A stretch of 64,000 nucleotides of DNA from Roseicella aerolata (GCF_020523605.1 NZ_JAJAQI010000009.1:62001-126000), one strand, 5' to 3'. Counted from the first letter of the stretch, positions 47,096-56,684 are shown. Notes: generated from the letters alone by a model not told the origin. Numbers and translations are program-made.

Positions 47096-49729
47096 CTAAT
47101 GCAGCGCCTTGCTGGCCTTTTCGAATGTGCCCTTGGACAGGTTCGGGATATCGAGGATGCGCTGCAGCTCTCGTCGCATCAGCGCGCCGCGGGTCTCCGA
47201 TTGCCGCCGCCACTGGCCGAGCGGCCCGATCAGCCGCGCGGCGATGGAGCCATTGATCGGATCGAGCGCGATGACCGCATCGGCGAGGAAGCGGTAGCCC
47301 TCCCCCGAGGCGTCATGGAAATGGGCCGGATTGCCGCTGGCGAAGGCGCCGATCAGGGAGCGGGCGCGGTTCGGGTTCCTCAGATCGAAGTCGGTGTGAG
47401 CGTAGAGCGCGCGCACCTGCTCGATCACGTCCTCCCGTGCCGCCATGGCCTGGATGGAGAACCACTTGTCCAGCACCAAGTCGTCGCCGCGCCAGCGCGC
47501 GTGGAAGGCAGCAAGCGCCGACTCGCGCGCCTCGCCCATGGTGTCGGCCAGCAGGGAGAGGGCGGCGAGGCTGTCCGTCATGTTGCTCGCGCCATCGAAC
47601 TGCGCCTTGGCGAGCAAGGTGTCGCCGGCCGTGGCGAGATAGGCGAGGCACGCATTGCGCAGGGCGCGGCGACCGATGCTGCGCCCATCGATCCGGTAGG
47701 GGCCGGTGTCCGTCAGCGCGTCATAGTTAGCGCGGAGGACGGCGCCGCAGCGGCGGCCGATCTCGGCGCGGAGGTGCCGGCGGACGAGATGAATGCCGAC
47801 TGGGTCGGCGACCTCCATCTGGTCGGCGAGGAAGCCCTCCCCCGGCAGCACCAGCGCCTCAGCGGCGAAGGCCGGGTCGGTCTCGGCCATGGCGAGGGTG
47901 TTGGTCACCGCCTCGGCCAGCGCCTCGTCGAAGCCCAGCGCCTCGCCACGCTGCTGCGCGGCGATCATCTCCAGCATCACGGAGGCCGCATATTGCTGGC
48001 CGCTCTCCCAGCGCACGAAGGGGTCGGAGTCATGCACCGCGAGGAAGCGGAGCCGGTCCCGCGGCACGCCCTTCAGCTTCACCGGGGCGGAGAAGCCGCG
48101 CAGCAGGGAGGGCAGGGGCGGCGCCGGCACGTCCACGAAGGTGAAGCTCTGCTCGGCGCCTTCCAGCAGGATCGTGCGTGTGCCGGATTGCGTGGTGTTC
48201 TCCCCCTCCAGCCGCATCGGCAGCTCGGTGCCATCCGGGCCGAGCAGACCCATGGCGACCGGGATGGGCAGCGGCTTCTTTTCCAGTTGGCCCGCCGTCG
48301 GCGGGGTGCGCTGCCGCAGCGTCAGGGTGAAGCGGCGGGTCGCGGAATCGTAGTGGTCCTCCGCGGTCACCTCCGGCGTGCCGGCCTGGTCGTACCAGCC
48401 CATGAAGCCGTCGAGGTTGATGCCGGAGGCGTCCTGCATCGCCGAGACGAAGTCCTCGATCGTCACCGCTTGGTTGTCGTTGCGGGCGATGTAGAGATCC
48501 ATCCCCTTGCGGAAGGCGGCGGGGCCGATGCGGGTATGGATCAGCCGGACGACCTCGGCGCCCTTCTGGTAGACGGTCGGCGTGTAGAAATTGTCGATCT
48601 CGATATAGCTGTCCGGCCGCACCGGATGCGCCATCGGCCCGGCATCCTCCGGGAACTGGGCCGCGCGCAGGCCGCGCACGTCGCGGATGCGCTTGACCGC
48701 GCGGCTGCCCATGTCGGCCGAGAATTCCTGGTCGCGGAAGACGGTCAGGCCTTCCTTCAGGCTGAGCTGGAACCAGTCCCGGCAGGTGACGCGGTTGCCG
48801 GTCCAGTTGTGGAAATACTCATGTGCGATGACGGTCTCGATGCCCTGCCAGTCTCCATCGGTCGCACTCTCCGGGCTGGCCAGCACGTATTTCGTGTTGA
48901 AGACGTTGAGGCCCTTGTTCTCCATCGCCCCCATGTTGAAGTCGGAGACGGCGGCGATGTTGAAGATGTCGAGGTCGTATTCGAGGCCGAACACCTCCTC
49001 GTCCCACGCCATGGAGCGCTTGAGACTGTCCATGGCGTGGGCGCAGCGGGGCTCGTCGCCACGGCGGACCCAGATGTTGAGCGAGACGAGCTTCCCCGAC
49101 CTCGTGGTGAAGTGGTCGTGCACGTCGATCAGGTCGCCGGCGACGAGGGCGAAGAGGTAGCTGGGCTTCGGGTGAGGATCGACCCAGCGGACCCAGTGCC
49201 GGTTGCCCTCGGCATGGCCCGACCCGTGCGGGTTGCCGTTGGAGAGCATGACCGGGCAGAGGGTACGGTCGGCGGTGATCGTCACCGTGTAGCGCGACAT
49301 GACATCGGGCCGGTCCGGGAAGAAGGTGATGCGGCGGAAGCCCTCCGCCTCGCACTGGGTGTAGAAATTGCCGCCCGAGGTGTAGAGGCCGGAAAGGGCG
49401 GTGTTCGCCTCCGGCGCGATGCGCACCATGGTCTCCAGCAGGCCGGCGGATGGCGGGTCGGCGATGGCCAGCGAGCCATCGGCGCCAAGCTGCAGGCGTT
49501 CCGGCGGCAGGACCGCACCGTCCAGCCGTGCCTCCCGCAGCACCAGCCCCTCGCCGTCCAGCCGCAGCGGCGCATCCTGCGCCGCCTTCGGATTGCGCCG
49601 GAGGGCGAGCTTCGCCCGCACGATGGTCGCAGCCGGGTCCAGATCGAAGGCGAGATCGACCGTGTCCACCAGGTAGGCAGGCGGGGCGTAATCGGCACGG
49701 CGGATGGTGATGGGTGTGTCGGTCTTCAT
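47096..49729 (-). CDS. pepN: Aminopeptidase N
   Basis: A cytoplasmic M1 zinc aminopeptidase of 877 residues that trims N-terminal residues from peptides. The substrate-anchoring G-A-M-E-N motif is followed by the zinc site H303-E-Y-F-H307, with the third ligand Glu in L-K-E-G-L-T-V-F-R. The length and C-terminal helical domain match E. coli PepN. The start at 49729 fits the conserved N-terminus K-T-D-T-P-I-T-I-R. It lies four bases after the stop of the dimethylformamidase-like gene, so the two may be co-transcribed. Confidence 0.95.
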   Translation of the reverse strand: MKTDTPITIRRADYAPPAYLVDTVDLAFDLDPAATIVRAKLALRRNPKAAQDAPLRLDGEGLVLREARLDGAVLPPERLQLGADGSLAIADPPSAGLLETMVRIAPEANTALSGLYTSGGNFYTQCEAEGFRRITFFPDRPDVMSRYTVTITADRTLCPVMLSNGNPHGSGHAEGNRHWVRWVDPHPKPSYLFALVAGDLIDVHDHFTTRSGKLVSLNIWVRRGDEPRCAHAMDSLKRSMAWDEEVFGLEYDLDIFNIAAVSDFNMGAMENKGLNVFNTKYVLASPESATDGDWQGIETVIAHEYFHNWTGNRVTCRDWFQLSLKEGLTVFRDQEFSADMGSRAVKRIRDVRGLRAAQFPEDAGPMAHPVRPDSYIEIDNFYTPTVYQKGAEVVRLIHTRIGPAAFRKGMDLYIARNDNQAVTIEDFVSAMQDASGINLDGFMGWYDQAGTPEVTAEDHYDSATRRFTLTLRQRTPPTAGQLEKKPLPIPVAMGLLGPDGTELPMRLEGENTTQSGTRTILLEGAEQSFTFVDVPAPPLPSLLRGFSAPVKLKGVPRDRLRFLAVHDSDPFVRWESGQQYAASVMLEMIAAQQRGEALGFDEALAEAVTNTLAMAETDPAFAAEALVLPGEGFLADQMEVADPVGIHLVRRHLRAEIGRRCGAVLRANYDALTDTGPYRIDGRSIGRRALRNACLAYLATAGDTLLAKAQFDGASNMTDSLAALSLLADTMGEARESALAAFHARWRGDDLVLDKWFSIQAMAAREDVIEQVRALYAHTDFDLRNPNRARSLIGAFASGNPAHFHDASGEGYRFLADAVIALDPINGSIAARLIGPLGQWRRQSETRGALMRRELQRILDIPNLSKGTFEKASKALH

Positions 49730-49733
49730 GCCA

Positions 49734-51908
49734 TCATGCCTGGAACCGGGTGAGAACATTCTCCAGCATACGCGAGATCGGGTTCGCGTAGCCGTCATGG
49801 GAGAGGCTGCCGCAGAAGGTGATGGAGCCGGTGGAGAAGACCGCCCCTCCGTTGCGGGTCTCGAAATAGACGATTTCGGCACGGATCAGTGCCTCGGGGT
49901 TCTCGCCCGTGACGGTGGTGATGTGGGTCAGCAGTTCCTCGGGCACCGTGACGAAATGGTCCTGGTGCCCTTCGGAGCGGGCGAGGATGACGGCATTGGG
50001 CGGCGTGCCGAGCATCGGGTCGGCGCGATCGAGTTCGAACCCCGCCGCGCCGCCGCCCGAGAGGCCGAAGCCGCCGAAGGTCTCGCCAGGCACGATGCCG
50101 GTGCCCTCGAGGATCCAGGCCGCGCGGGGGTCGGCCGCGCCTGGCATGGCGCGGTAGTGGCTGCCCTCGAACTTGCCCTGGCCGCTGAAGCCGACGCCGC
50201 AGAGCACCTGCGGGGGCCGGCCATTGCGCCGCCAGAGACCGCCCAGGGTACCGTCGAGCTGGTGGTAATACTCGCCCGTCTCCGCCGCCCAGGCGCGGAT
50301 GCCGCCCTCGGCGCGGCGGATCTCCAGCATGTGCGGCCGGTCCCGCCGGCGCGCCACCTTCCAATAAAAGCCGTTCCCACCGAGATAGGCGAGGCGCCCG
50401 CCACCGGAGACGAAGGCCTGCAGCGCGTCCAGCGTGTCTTGCGTGTGGTATTCCGGGTGGGAGCCCGTCACCACGCATTTGTAGCGGGACAGCAGTTCGG
50501 GGCCTTCGTTGTCCAGGTCCTCGTCCGTGATGACGTCGAAGGCGAAGCCCTTCTCCTCCAGCCAGTCGGTCAGGTGGCTGTCGGCCGGCAGGTGCCGCAG
50601 GCCGGAGCCCGCCGGGTCCGGCACCGCGACGAAGCCCGGCCGCATGTTCATGATGGGCCGCAGGCGCGAGGAGAGGTGGATTCCGCTGCCGTCCCTGTGG
50701 TTGTTGTAGGTGGAGAGCCCATAGGCGGTGACGAGGTTGCCGCACCAGTCAAAGGCGCCCCAGGACTGGCGCTTGCGCCGGTGGTCCTCCGGGAATTCCG
50801 GCCGGCGGTAATTGGCATAGACCTGGCAGGTGAAGGTGTTGGCGAGATAGGCGATGGGCGCGCGCGCCACGCCCTTCGGCGGCAGCACGAAGAAGGGGAT
50901 CATGTCCCAATGGTCCCCGGCGCGCAGCCGCACGGCATAGACGCCGCTCGGCATGTCCTTGGGGATCGGCACGGCGAAGTCGGTGGCCCAGCGGCAGTCC
51001 TCGAGGTCGTCCTCGTGGAAGTGGATCGCGGCATAATGCCGCAGCGCGTGGCGCCAGACATGCTCGGCGCCGGTCCAGCGGCTGCCCTTCACCGCGCGGG
51101 CGGGCAGGTTGGTCAGGCTGCCGTGCAACGCGGCAGGCCCACGCTCGAGGATCGCCTCGCCCTCCATGGCTTGTGAGAAATCCCACCAGGCGGCGACGCG
51201 GCCGGAGGCGAGCAGGGCCTCCGGGTCCTCCAGCGTCACGCCCGGCGTGCCGCGCAGCAGCAGCGGGTCCTCGATGCGGCCGTTGAAATGGGCGGTGGCA
51301 TCCGGCGCGGCGGCGAAGGTGACGGCGGATTCGCCGGACCAGTCGGCCATGGGCAGCGCCGCTTCCGCCGCGCCGTCATCCGTCGCACCCCAGACGCGCT
51401 GCAACGGGCGCTGCGAAAGGGTCAGCCGGCCCTCCCCGACCGTGACCGCCAACTCGTACCAGCGGCGCGGCTGCGGTGGGGCGGCGGTCGCGCAGCGGGC
51501 GGCGGCGGCGCCATGCCGCGCCTCCACCGCGAAGCCGGCGCTGGTGACCGAGAGCGTCACCGCCCTGCCCTCACCCGTGATGGCCAGCACCACCTGCGGC
51601 GCCTCCCGCGGCAGCCAGGGTGCCACGCGGACCAGCAAGGTGAAGCACTCGCCCAGGGCGAGCCGGCCGGCGGCGCGGCCCAGGGACCCGCTCGGGACAG
51701 GCTTGGCCACGGATGGGTACTCGCCGGCCCAGGGCGCCGGCACCGGGACCAGCCGCATTCCAGGCCCCGCCGGATTCGGGTCGGCATGCCGCACCCGCAC
51801 CAAGTCGGCCTGGTAGGGGATGCCAAGCTGGGAGGAGACCTTGACCTCCAGCCGCTCCCCCGGTCGGGCCGAGAAGCGGTCCAGATACCCGATCAGCGGC
51901 ACGACCAT
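49734..51908 (-). CDS. N,N-dimethylformamidase beta-like protein
   Basis: A 724-residue relative of the large (beta) subunit of N,N-dimethylformamidase, an iron enzyme that splits dimethylformamide into dimethylamine and formate. The N-terminal part (about 1-240) resembles a concanavalin-like beta-sandwich region. The C-terminal half has the family segments A-N-T-F-T-C-Q-V-Y-A-N-Y, G-L-S-T-Y-N-N-H-R-D-G-S-G and G-G-N-G-F-Y-W-K-V. The usual small alpha subunit (~130 residues) is not found beside it, so activity on dimethylformamide is doubtful; many orphan homologues have unknown substrates. The start at 51908 was chosen by conservation from V-V-P-L-I-G-Y-L-D-R. It is divergent from an acyl-CoA dehydrogenase. 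Confidence 0.82.
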   Translation of the reverse strand: MVVPLIGYLDRFSARPGERLEVKVSSQLGIPYQADLVRVRHADPNPAGPGMRLVPVPAPWAGEYPSVAKPVPSGSLGRAAGRLALGECFTLLVRVAPWLPREAPQVVLAITGEGRAVTLSVTSAGFAVEARHGAAAARCATAAPPQPRRWYELAVTVGEGRLTLSQRPLQRVWGATDDGAAEAALPMADWSGESAVTFAAAPDATAHFNGRIEDPLLLRGTPGVTLEDPEALLASGRVAAWWDFSQAMEGEAILERGPAALHGSLTNLPARAVKGSRWTGAEHVWRHALRHYAAIHFHEDDLEDCRWATDFAVPIPKDMPSGVYAVRLRAGDHWDMIPFFVLPPKGVARAPIAYLANTFTCQVYANYRRPEFPEDHRRKRQSWGAFDWCGNLVTAYGLSTYNNHRDGSGIHLSSRLRPIMNMRPGFVAVPDPAGSGLRHLPADSHLTDWLEEKGFAFDVITDEDLDNEGPELLSRYKCVVTGSHPEYHTQDTLDALQAFVSGGGRLAYLGGNGFYWKVARRRDRPHMLEIRRAEGGIRAWAAETGEYYHQLDGTLGGLWRRNGRPPQVLCGVGFSGQGKFEGSHYRAMPGAADPRAAWILEGTGIVPGETFGGFGLSGGGAAGFELDRADPMLGTPPNAVILARSEGHQDHFVTVPEELLTHITTVTGENPEALIRAEIVYFETRNGGAVFSTGSITFCGSLSHDGYANPISRMLENVLTRFQA

Positions 51909-51990
51909 GGCGCATCCCCCTGCTGTTCCAGGGGCAGGTTGACCAGCCGGCATCGCCGGCGCAAGCCTGCGGACCAGGAGGAGACCACCC

Positions 51991-53157
51991 ATGGATTTTG
52001 CGCTCAGCCCGGAGCAGCAGGCGATCCGCGAGGGCGTCGCGGCGCTCTGCGCCCGGTTCGACGAAGCCTACTGGCTGCAGAAGGACCGGGAGGGCGGCTT
52101 CCCGCACGACTTCCACCGCGCGGTGGCGGAGGCCGGCTATCTCGGCATCTGCATCCCCGAGGAGCATGGCGGCAGCGGCCTCGGCATCACCGAGGCGACG
52201 CTGATGATGGAGGCGATCGCCGCTTCCGGCGCCGGCATGTCGGGCGCGACGGCGGTGCATCTCAACATCTTCGGCCTGCATCCGGTGGTGGTGCACGGCA
52301 CGAAGGAGCAGAAGGCGCGGATGCTGCCGCCGATCGCGCGCGGCGAGGTGAAGGCCTGCTTCGGTGTGACGGAGCCGACCACGGGGCTGGACACCACGCG
52401 GCTCAAGACCCGGGCGGAGCGGCGCGGCGACCGCTACATCGTGAACGGCCAGAAGGTCTGGATCAGCACGGCGCAGGTGGCCGACACCATCCTGCTGCTG
52501 GCCCGCACCACGCCGATCGAGCAGTGCCGCAGCCCTGCCGACGGCATCAGCCTGTTCTACACGAAGCTCGACCGGACGCGGGCCAGCGTGCGCGAGATCG
52601 AGAAGATGGGCCGCAAGGCCGTCGACTCGAACGAGATCTTCTTCAGCGACATGGAAGTGCCGGTCGAGGACCGGATCGGGGAGGAAGGCAAGGGCTTCCG
52701 CTACATCCTGCACGGGCTGAACCCGGAGCGCGTGCTGATCGCGGCCGAGGCCATCGGCATCGGCCGCGCCGCGCTGAAACGCGCGACGGAGTATGCGCGG
52801 GAGCGCGTGGTGTTCGGCCGGCCCATCGGCCAGAACCAGGCGGTGCAGCACCCCCTTGCGCAGGACTGGATGGCGCTGGAGGCGGCCTGGATGATGACGC
52901 TCCAGGCGGCCTGGCGGTATGATCAGGCGATGGAGTGCGGCGCCCAGGCCAATGCGGCGAAATATCTGGCGGCGGAGGCGGCGATGAAGGCCTGCCAGAA
53001 CGCCATCATGACGCATGGCGGCTTCGGTTACGCCCGCGAATACCATGTGGAGCGCTTCCTCAGGGAAGCGATGATCCCCTGGATCGCGCCGGTCAGCCCC
53101 AACCTGATCTGCTGCTACATCGCCGAACGGGTGCTGGGCCTGCCGAAGAGCTACTGA
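51991..53157 (+). CDS. Acyl-CoA dehydrogenase
   Basis: A 388-residue FAD-dependent acyl-CoA dehydrogenase. Family features are the C-F-G-V-T-E-P-T flavin-binding strand, K-V-W-I-S-T, the R-V-V-F-G-R-P-I segment and M-T-H-G-G-F-G-Y. The classical catalytic Glu (in Y-E-G-T) is absent; that position is A366 in W-I-A-P-V-S. A Glu occurs instead at 246 in G-L-N-P-E-R-V-L-I-A, where isovaleryl- and long-chain-type enzymes keep theirs, so the enzyme is probably active through that base. AGGAGGAG precedes the start. The promoter is shared with the divergent dimethylformamidase-like gene (82 bases). Confidence 0.9.
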   Translation: MDFALSPEQQAIREGVAALCARFDEAYWLQKDREGGFPHDFHRAVAEAGYLGICIPEEHGGSGLGITEATLMMEAIAASGAGMSGATAVHLNIFGLHPVVVHGTKEQKARMLPPIARGEVKACFGVTEPTTGLDTTRLKTRAERRGDRYIVNGQKVWISTAQVADTILLLARTTPIEQCRSPADGISLFYTKLDRTRASVREIEKMGRKAVDSNEIFFSDMEVPVEDRIGEEGKGFRYILHGLNPERVLIAAEAIGIGRAALKRATEYARERVVFGRPIGQNQAVQHPLAQDWMALEAAWMMTLQAAWRYDQAMECGAQANAAKYLAAEAAMKACQNAIMTHGGFGYAREYHVERFLREAMIPWIAPVSPNLICCYIAERVLGLPKSY

Positions 53158-53177
53158 GGGGGCGAGCGCGCCCCCTC
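53156..53177. terminator. Hairpin overlapping acyl-CoA dehydrogenase stop
   Basis: GAGGGGGCG (starting in the TGA stop codon) and CGCCCCCTC pair perfectly over nine bases with an AGCG loop. It lies in the 26-base gap between two convergent genes and probably terminates both. Confidence 0.5.
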
Positions 53178-53183
53178 CTCCTG

Positions 53184-54284
53184 TTACCGATAGCCGGGAT
53201 CGCTGAGATTGGTCAGCGGGAAGGCGCTGTGCACATGCGGCATGACAACCGGCGCTGCCGCGGCCAGGTAGCTGGCGTCGAGCTGGCCGAAGCTCGTCAC
53301 GCCGAGCAGCCCCAGCACTTCATGCACCTCCGCCTCCAGCAGGTGGAACATCTGCGCCACGCCTGCCTCCCCCGCCGCGGCCAGGGCATAGCAGTAGAGC
53401 CGGCCGAGCCCGACCAGCTCCGCCCCCATGGCGATCGCCTTGACGATGTCCGAGCCGCGCGAGAACCCGCCATCGATCCAGACCTTGGCGCGGCCATCCA
53501 CGGCCTTCACCACCTCCGGCAGGACATCCAGCGCGCCGCGGCCATGGTCGAGCTGCCGCCCGCCATGGTTCGAGACATAGACCACCTCCACGCCATGCTC
53601 GCAGGCGATCGCCGCATCCTCGGCGGTAGCGATGCCCTTCAGAGCCAGCGGCATCTTCGGGAAGCGGTCCTTCCAGCGCTTCACATCGTCCCAGTTCAGC
53701 GCCGCCTGGAAATGCTGGCCGGTCGCCCGCTGCCGCCAGGGCTTGACGAAGCGCTTGGCGATGTCCCGCTCGCGCCGGCTGTAGATGGCGGTGTCCACCG
53801 TCATGCAGAAGGCATCGTAGCCGGCCTCGATCGCCTGCTGCGTGATCTCCGCGATCCAGTCGAAATCGCCCCGCACATAGAGCTGGAAGACCTTGCTGCC
53901 GCCCTGCGTCGCCTCGGCCATGGGTTGCAGCCCCGGCATGGAGACGGAGGAGACCATGATCGGCACGCCGAAGGCTGTCGCCGCGCGGCCGGCGGGCGCG
54001 CCGCCCTCCGGATCGAAATTCTCGAGGCCGCCGACGGGCGCCAGCATGACCGGCAGGGCGATCTTCCGGCCCAGGAAGCGGCCGGAAAGGTCGATCGAGG
54101 AGACGTCGCGCAGCACGCGCGGCCGGAAGGCGACGCTGTCCAGCGCCATCCGGTTGCGCAGCATCGTCGTCTCGGTCTCGGTCGCGCCGACCAGGTAATC
54201 CCAATTGCCCGGGCTCAGGCGCCCCTTCGCTTCCTTGACGAATTCATGCAACGTCAGGAAGGCGCCCTCGGTCTGGCTTACCAT
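53184..54284 (-). CDS. FMN-dependent alpha-hydroxyacid dehydrogenase
   Basis: A 366-residue FMN enzyme of the lactate/glycolate/mandelate oxidase family, which oxidises 2-hydroxyacids to 2-oxoacids. The active-site motif S-N-H-G-G-R-Q-L-D contains catalytic H240. The FMN-binding Y-V-R-G-D, K-G-I-A-T and D-G-G-F-S-R-G-S-D segments are in place. It follows the PEP-mutase-family gene by 22 bases and ends the minus-strand group that begins with the SDR at 57469. Sequence alone does not tell which hydroxyacid is used. Confidence 0.88.
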   Translation of the reverse strand: MVSQTEGAFLTLHEFVKEAKGRLSPGNWDYLVGATETETTMLRNRMALDSVAFRPRVLRDVSSIDLSGRFLGRKIALPVMLAPVGGLENFDPEGGAPAGRAATAFGVPIMVSSVSMPGLQPMAEATQGGSKVFQLYVRGDFDWIAEITQQAIEAGYDAFCMTVDTAIYSRRERDIAKRFVKPWRQRATGQHFQAALNWDDVKRWKDRFPKMPLALKGIATAEDAAIACEHGVEVVYVSNHGGRQLDHGRGALDVLPEVVKAVDGRAKVWIDGGFSRGSDIVKAIAMGAELVGLGRLYCYALAAAGEAGVAQMFHLLEAEVHEVLGLLGVTSFGQLDASYLAAAAPVVMPHVHSAFPLTNLSDPGYR

Positions 54285-54306
54285 TCTTCTTCGTTCCCTC
54301 TTCGCC

Positions 54307-55179
54307 TCAGCCGCCGCCGAGGAAGTCCTTCGTCCAGCGCTTGTAGTCCGCGCCGCGCGTCGCCCGCGCCATCAGCTCGCCCTGCGGCATGCCCTGGAGC
54401 TGCTTCGGCGGCGTGCCCTCGCGCAGCGCCTGCATCGTCTCGAAGACAGCGCGCTGCGCCGCCTGGATGGGCTGATGGCCTTGCAGCGCGATGCGCACGC
54501 CGCGGGCGGCCAGGTAGGTGCGGTCGGAGAGCTCCGGCCCCTCCGCACCGCCCAGGATGATCGGCTTGGTGGCGACGGCGGCGATCGCATCCAGCTCGGC
54601 CGCCGAGCTGATGCCGGTGTAGAACAGCGCATCGGCCCCGGTCGCGGTATAGGCCCTGGTGCGCTCCACGGCGTCCGCGAGGCCGGTGACCGAGACGGCG
54701 CCGGTGCGTGCCACGATGCTGAAGGCGGGGTCGTCGCGCGCCGCGAGCGCTGCCTTCACCTTGCCCAGCCCTTCCTCCAGGCTGATCAGCGTGAGCCGGC
54801 CATCGCCGAACGGCCGCGGCAGGAGGGTGTCCTCCAGCGTCATGCCGGCGATGCCGGCGGTCTCCACCTCCTCCACCGTCCGCATGGCGTTCAGCGCATT
54901 GCCATAACCATGATCGGCATCCACCAGCACGGGCAGGCGCTTCACCGCGCGGCAGATGCGCCGGCACTGTTCGGCGAACTCCGTGAGGGTGATGGTGATC
55001 AGGTCCGGCGCACCGAGGATGGTCAGCGAGGCGGTGGAGCCGGCGAACATGCCGAGTTCGAAGCCAAGATCCTCGGCGATCCGCGCCGACATCGGATCAT
55101 AGACCGAGGCCGGGTGGATGCAGGCGCTGCCGCCCAGGATGGCGCGGAAGGCGGCGCGGCGATCGGTGATGCTGCTCAT
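54307..55179 (-). CDS. Isocitrate lyase/PEP mutase family enzyme
   Basis: A 290-residue TIM-barrel enzyme of the isocitrate lyase/PEP mutase superfamily, closest in appearance to oxaloacetate decarboxylase-type members (PA4872-like). The metal-binding region is L-V-D-A-D-H-G-Y-G, and M-T-L-E-D follows. The G-x-x-x-D-E-x-x-x-D pattern and the K-K-C-G-H loop of true isocitrate lyases are absent. It could decarboxylate oxaloacetate or split another 2-hydroxyacid or phosphonate analogue. A possible 36-codon gene ends four bases upstream. The FMN hydroxyacid dehydrogenase lies 22 bases downstream. Confidence 0.8.
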   Translation of the reverse strand: MSSITDRRAAFRAILGGSACIHPASVYDPMSARIAEDLGFELGMFAGSTASLTILGAPDLITITLTEFAEQCRRICRAVKRLPVLVDADHGYGNALNAMRTVEEVETAGIAGMTLEDTLLPRPFGDGRLTLISLEEGLGKVKAALAARDDPAFSIVARTGAVSVTGLADAVERTRAYTATGADALFYTGISSAAELDAIAAVATKPIILGGAEGPELSDRTYLAARGVRIALQGHQPIQAAQRAVFETMQALREGTPPKQLQGMPQGELMARATRGADYKRWTKDFLGGG

Positions 55180-55183
55180 CGGC

Positions 55184-55294
55184 TCAGGCGTCCATCGCCC
55201 GTCGGATGGCGATCAGGCCCCTCCGCAGATGCTGCGTGGAGCCGATGCGGCTGGTGGCATCCTCCATGATGATGCCGAGGCGGCAACTCGCCAT
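55184..55294 (-). CDS. Possible 36-residue small protein
   Basis: An ATG at 55294 opens 36 codons (M-A-S-C-R-L-G-I-I-M-E-D-A-T-S-R-I-G ... A-M-D-A) ending in TGA four bases before the start of the PEP-mutase-family gene. GGAAGGG lies about 5-11 bases upstream, as good as many ribosome binding sites in this window. The product is basic, with one Cys and no obvious membrane segment. It may be a true small protein, or a leader that couples translation into the next gene. I recognise no family. Confidence 0.4.
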   Translation of the reverse strand: MASCRLGIIMEDATSRIGSTQHLRRGLIAIRRAMDA

Positions 55295-55370
55295 CTGGAC
55301 CCTTCCCCCGAGAAGCTGTTACGCCCTGTGTAGCACCACCGGTGCGCGCGTGAAGCCGCGCCAGCCGGCT

Positions 55371-56684
55371 TCAGCGCTTCTCCGCTGCCGTTGCATAGGG
55401 AATGTTGCGCCCGCCATAGCGACGGACGCGGATATTCGCCTGTTCGGCATGGCCGACAAAGCCTTCCAGCATGCAGAGCCGCGAGCAGGCCTCGCCGATC
55501 ATGGCGCTGGCCTCGTCGGTCAGCACCCGCTGATAGGTGACCGTCTTGAGGAATTTCCCAACCCAGAGGCCGCCCGTGTAGCGCGCCGCCTTCTGCGTCG
55601 GCAGGGTATGGTTGGTGCCGATCACCTTGTCGCCGTAGGAGACATTGGTGCGCGGCCCGAGGAAGAGCGCGCCGTAATTGGTCATGTTCTTCAGGAAATG
55701 GTCATCGTCCCGGGTCATGACCTGGACATGCTCGGAGGCGATGCGGTCGGCCTCCCGCACCATCTCCTCGAGGCTGTCGCAGACGATCACCTCGCCATAG
55801 TCGCGCCAGGACTGGCGGGCGGTCTCGGCGGTCGGCAGGATGGCCAGCAGCCGCTCCACCTCCACCATGGTCTCGCGCGCCAGCTTCTCCGAGTCCGTCA
55901 GCAGGATGGCGGGGCTGGTCGGGCCGTGCTCGGCCTGGCCGAGCAGGTCGGTCGCGCAGAGCTCCGCATCCACCGTCTCGTCGGCGATGACCAGCGTCTC
56001 GGTGGGACCCGCGAAGAGGTCGATGCCTACCCGGCCATAGAGCTGCCGCTTGGCCTCGGCGACGAAGGCATTGCCGGGGCCGACGAGCATGTCCACGGGG
56101 GCGATGCTCTCGGTGCCGAGCGCCATGGCGCCGACGGCCTGTACGCCGCCGAGGCAGTAGATGACATCGGCGCCCGCCAGGTGCTGCGCCGCGACGATGG
56201 CCGGGGCCGGCTTGCCCTGATAGGGCGGCGCGCAGGTGACGATGCGCGGCACGCCGGCGACCTTGGCGGTGACGACGGACATATGGGCGGAGGCGAGCAG
56301 CGGATACTTGCCGCCCGGGACGTAGCAGCCGACCGAGTTCACCGGCAGGTTCTTGTGCCCGAGCACGACGCCCGGCAGCGTCTCGACCTCGATATCCTTC
56401 AGCGCGTCCTTCTGGTGTTGCGCGAAATTCCGCACCTGCTCCTGCGCGAAGCGGATATCCTCCAGGTCCTGGCCGCGAAGCTGGCTCAGGCACTCCTTGA
56501 TCTCCGCATCGGTCAGCCGGTAGTCGGCGCGGTCCCATTTGTCGAACCTTGCCGACATCTCGCGCACTGCGGCATCGCCGCGCTTCGCTATATCCGCGAG
56601 CAATCCCTCCACCGTCGCCCGGACCTTCGCGTCGGCATCGGCCTTGTCCTCGGCGGAGATGCTTGTCTTCAACCAGCGTGCCAT
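55371..56684 (-). CDS. Histidinol dehydrogenase family (HisD-like)
   Basis: A 437-residue NAD-dependent dehydrogenase of the histidinol dehydrogenase family. All key residues appear: zinc ligands Q250, H253 (G-Q-A-E-H-G-P), D352 (Y-G-D-K) and H412 (G-F-V-G-H-A), and the catalytic pair E318/H319 (A-S-E-H-V-Q). It sits outside any histidine operon. It is 17 bases after an SDR gene and close to a divergent TRAP binding protein. That layout resembles the hpsN-type sulfopropanediol dehydrogenases, which oxidise the terminal hydroxyl of 2,3-dihydroxypropane-1-sulfonate. A role in histidine synthesis cannot be ruled out from sequence. Confidence 0.85.
   Translation of the reverse strand: MARWLKTSISAEDKADADAKVRATVEGLLADIAKRGDAAVREMSARFDKWDRADYRLTDAEIKECLSQLRGQDLEDIRFAQEQVRNFAQHQKDALKDIEVETLPGVVLGHKNLPVNSVGCYVPGGKYPLLASAHMSVVTAKVAGVPRIVTCAPPYQGKPAPAIVAAQHLAGADVIYCLGGVQAVGAMALGTESIAPVDMLVGPGNAFVAEAKRQLYGRVGIDLFAGPTETLVIADETVDAELCATDLLGQAEHGPTSPAILLTDSEKLARETMVEVERLLAILPTAETARQSWRDYGEVIVCDSLEEMVREADRIASEHVQVMTRDDDHFLKNMTNYGALFLGPRTNVSYGDKVIGTNHTLPTQKAARYTGGLWVGKFLKTVTYQRVLTDEASAMIGEACSRLCMLEGFVGHAEQANIRVRRYGGRNIPYATAAEKR

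Noticed and set aside
47087-49753. 888-codon frame antisense to pepN
   Set aside because: It mirrors aminopeptidase N codons; there is no ribosome binding site or family motif.
51991-53157. Considered as an inactive acyl-CoA dehydrogenase because Y-E-G-T is missing
   Set aside because: A Glu is present at the alternative isovaleryl/long-chain position (E246), so loss of activity is not supported.
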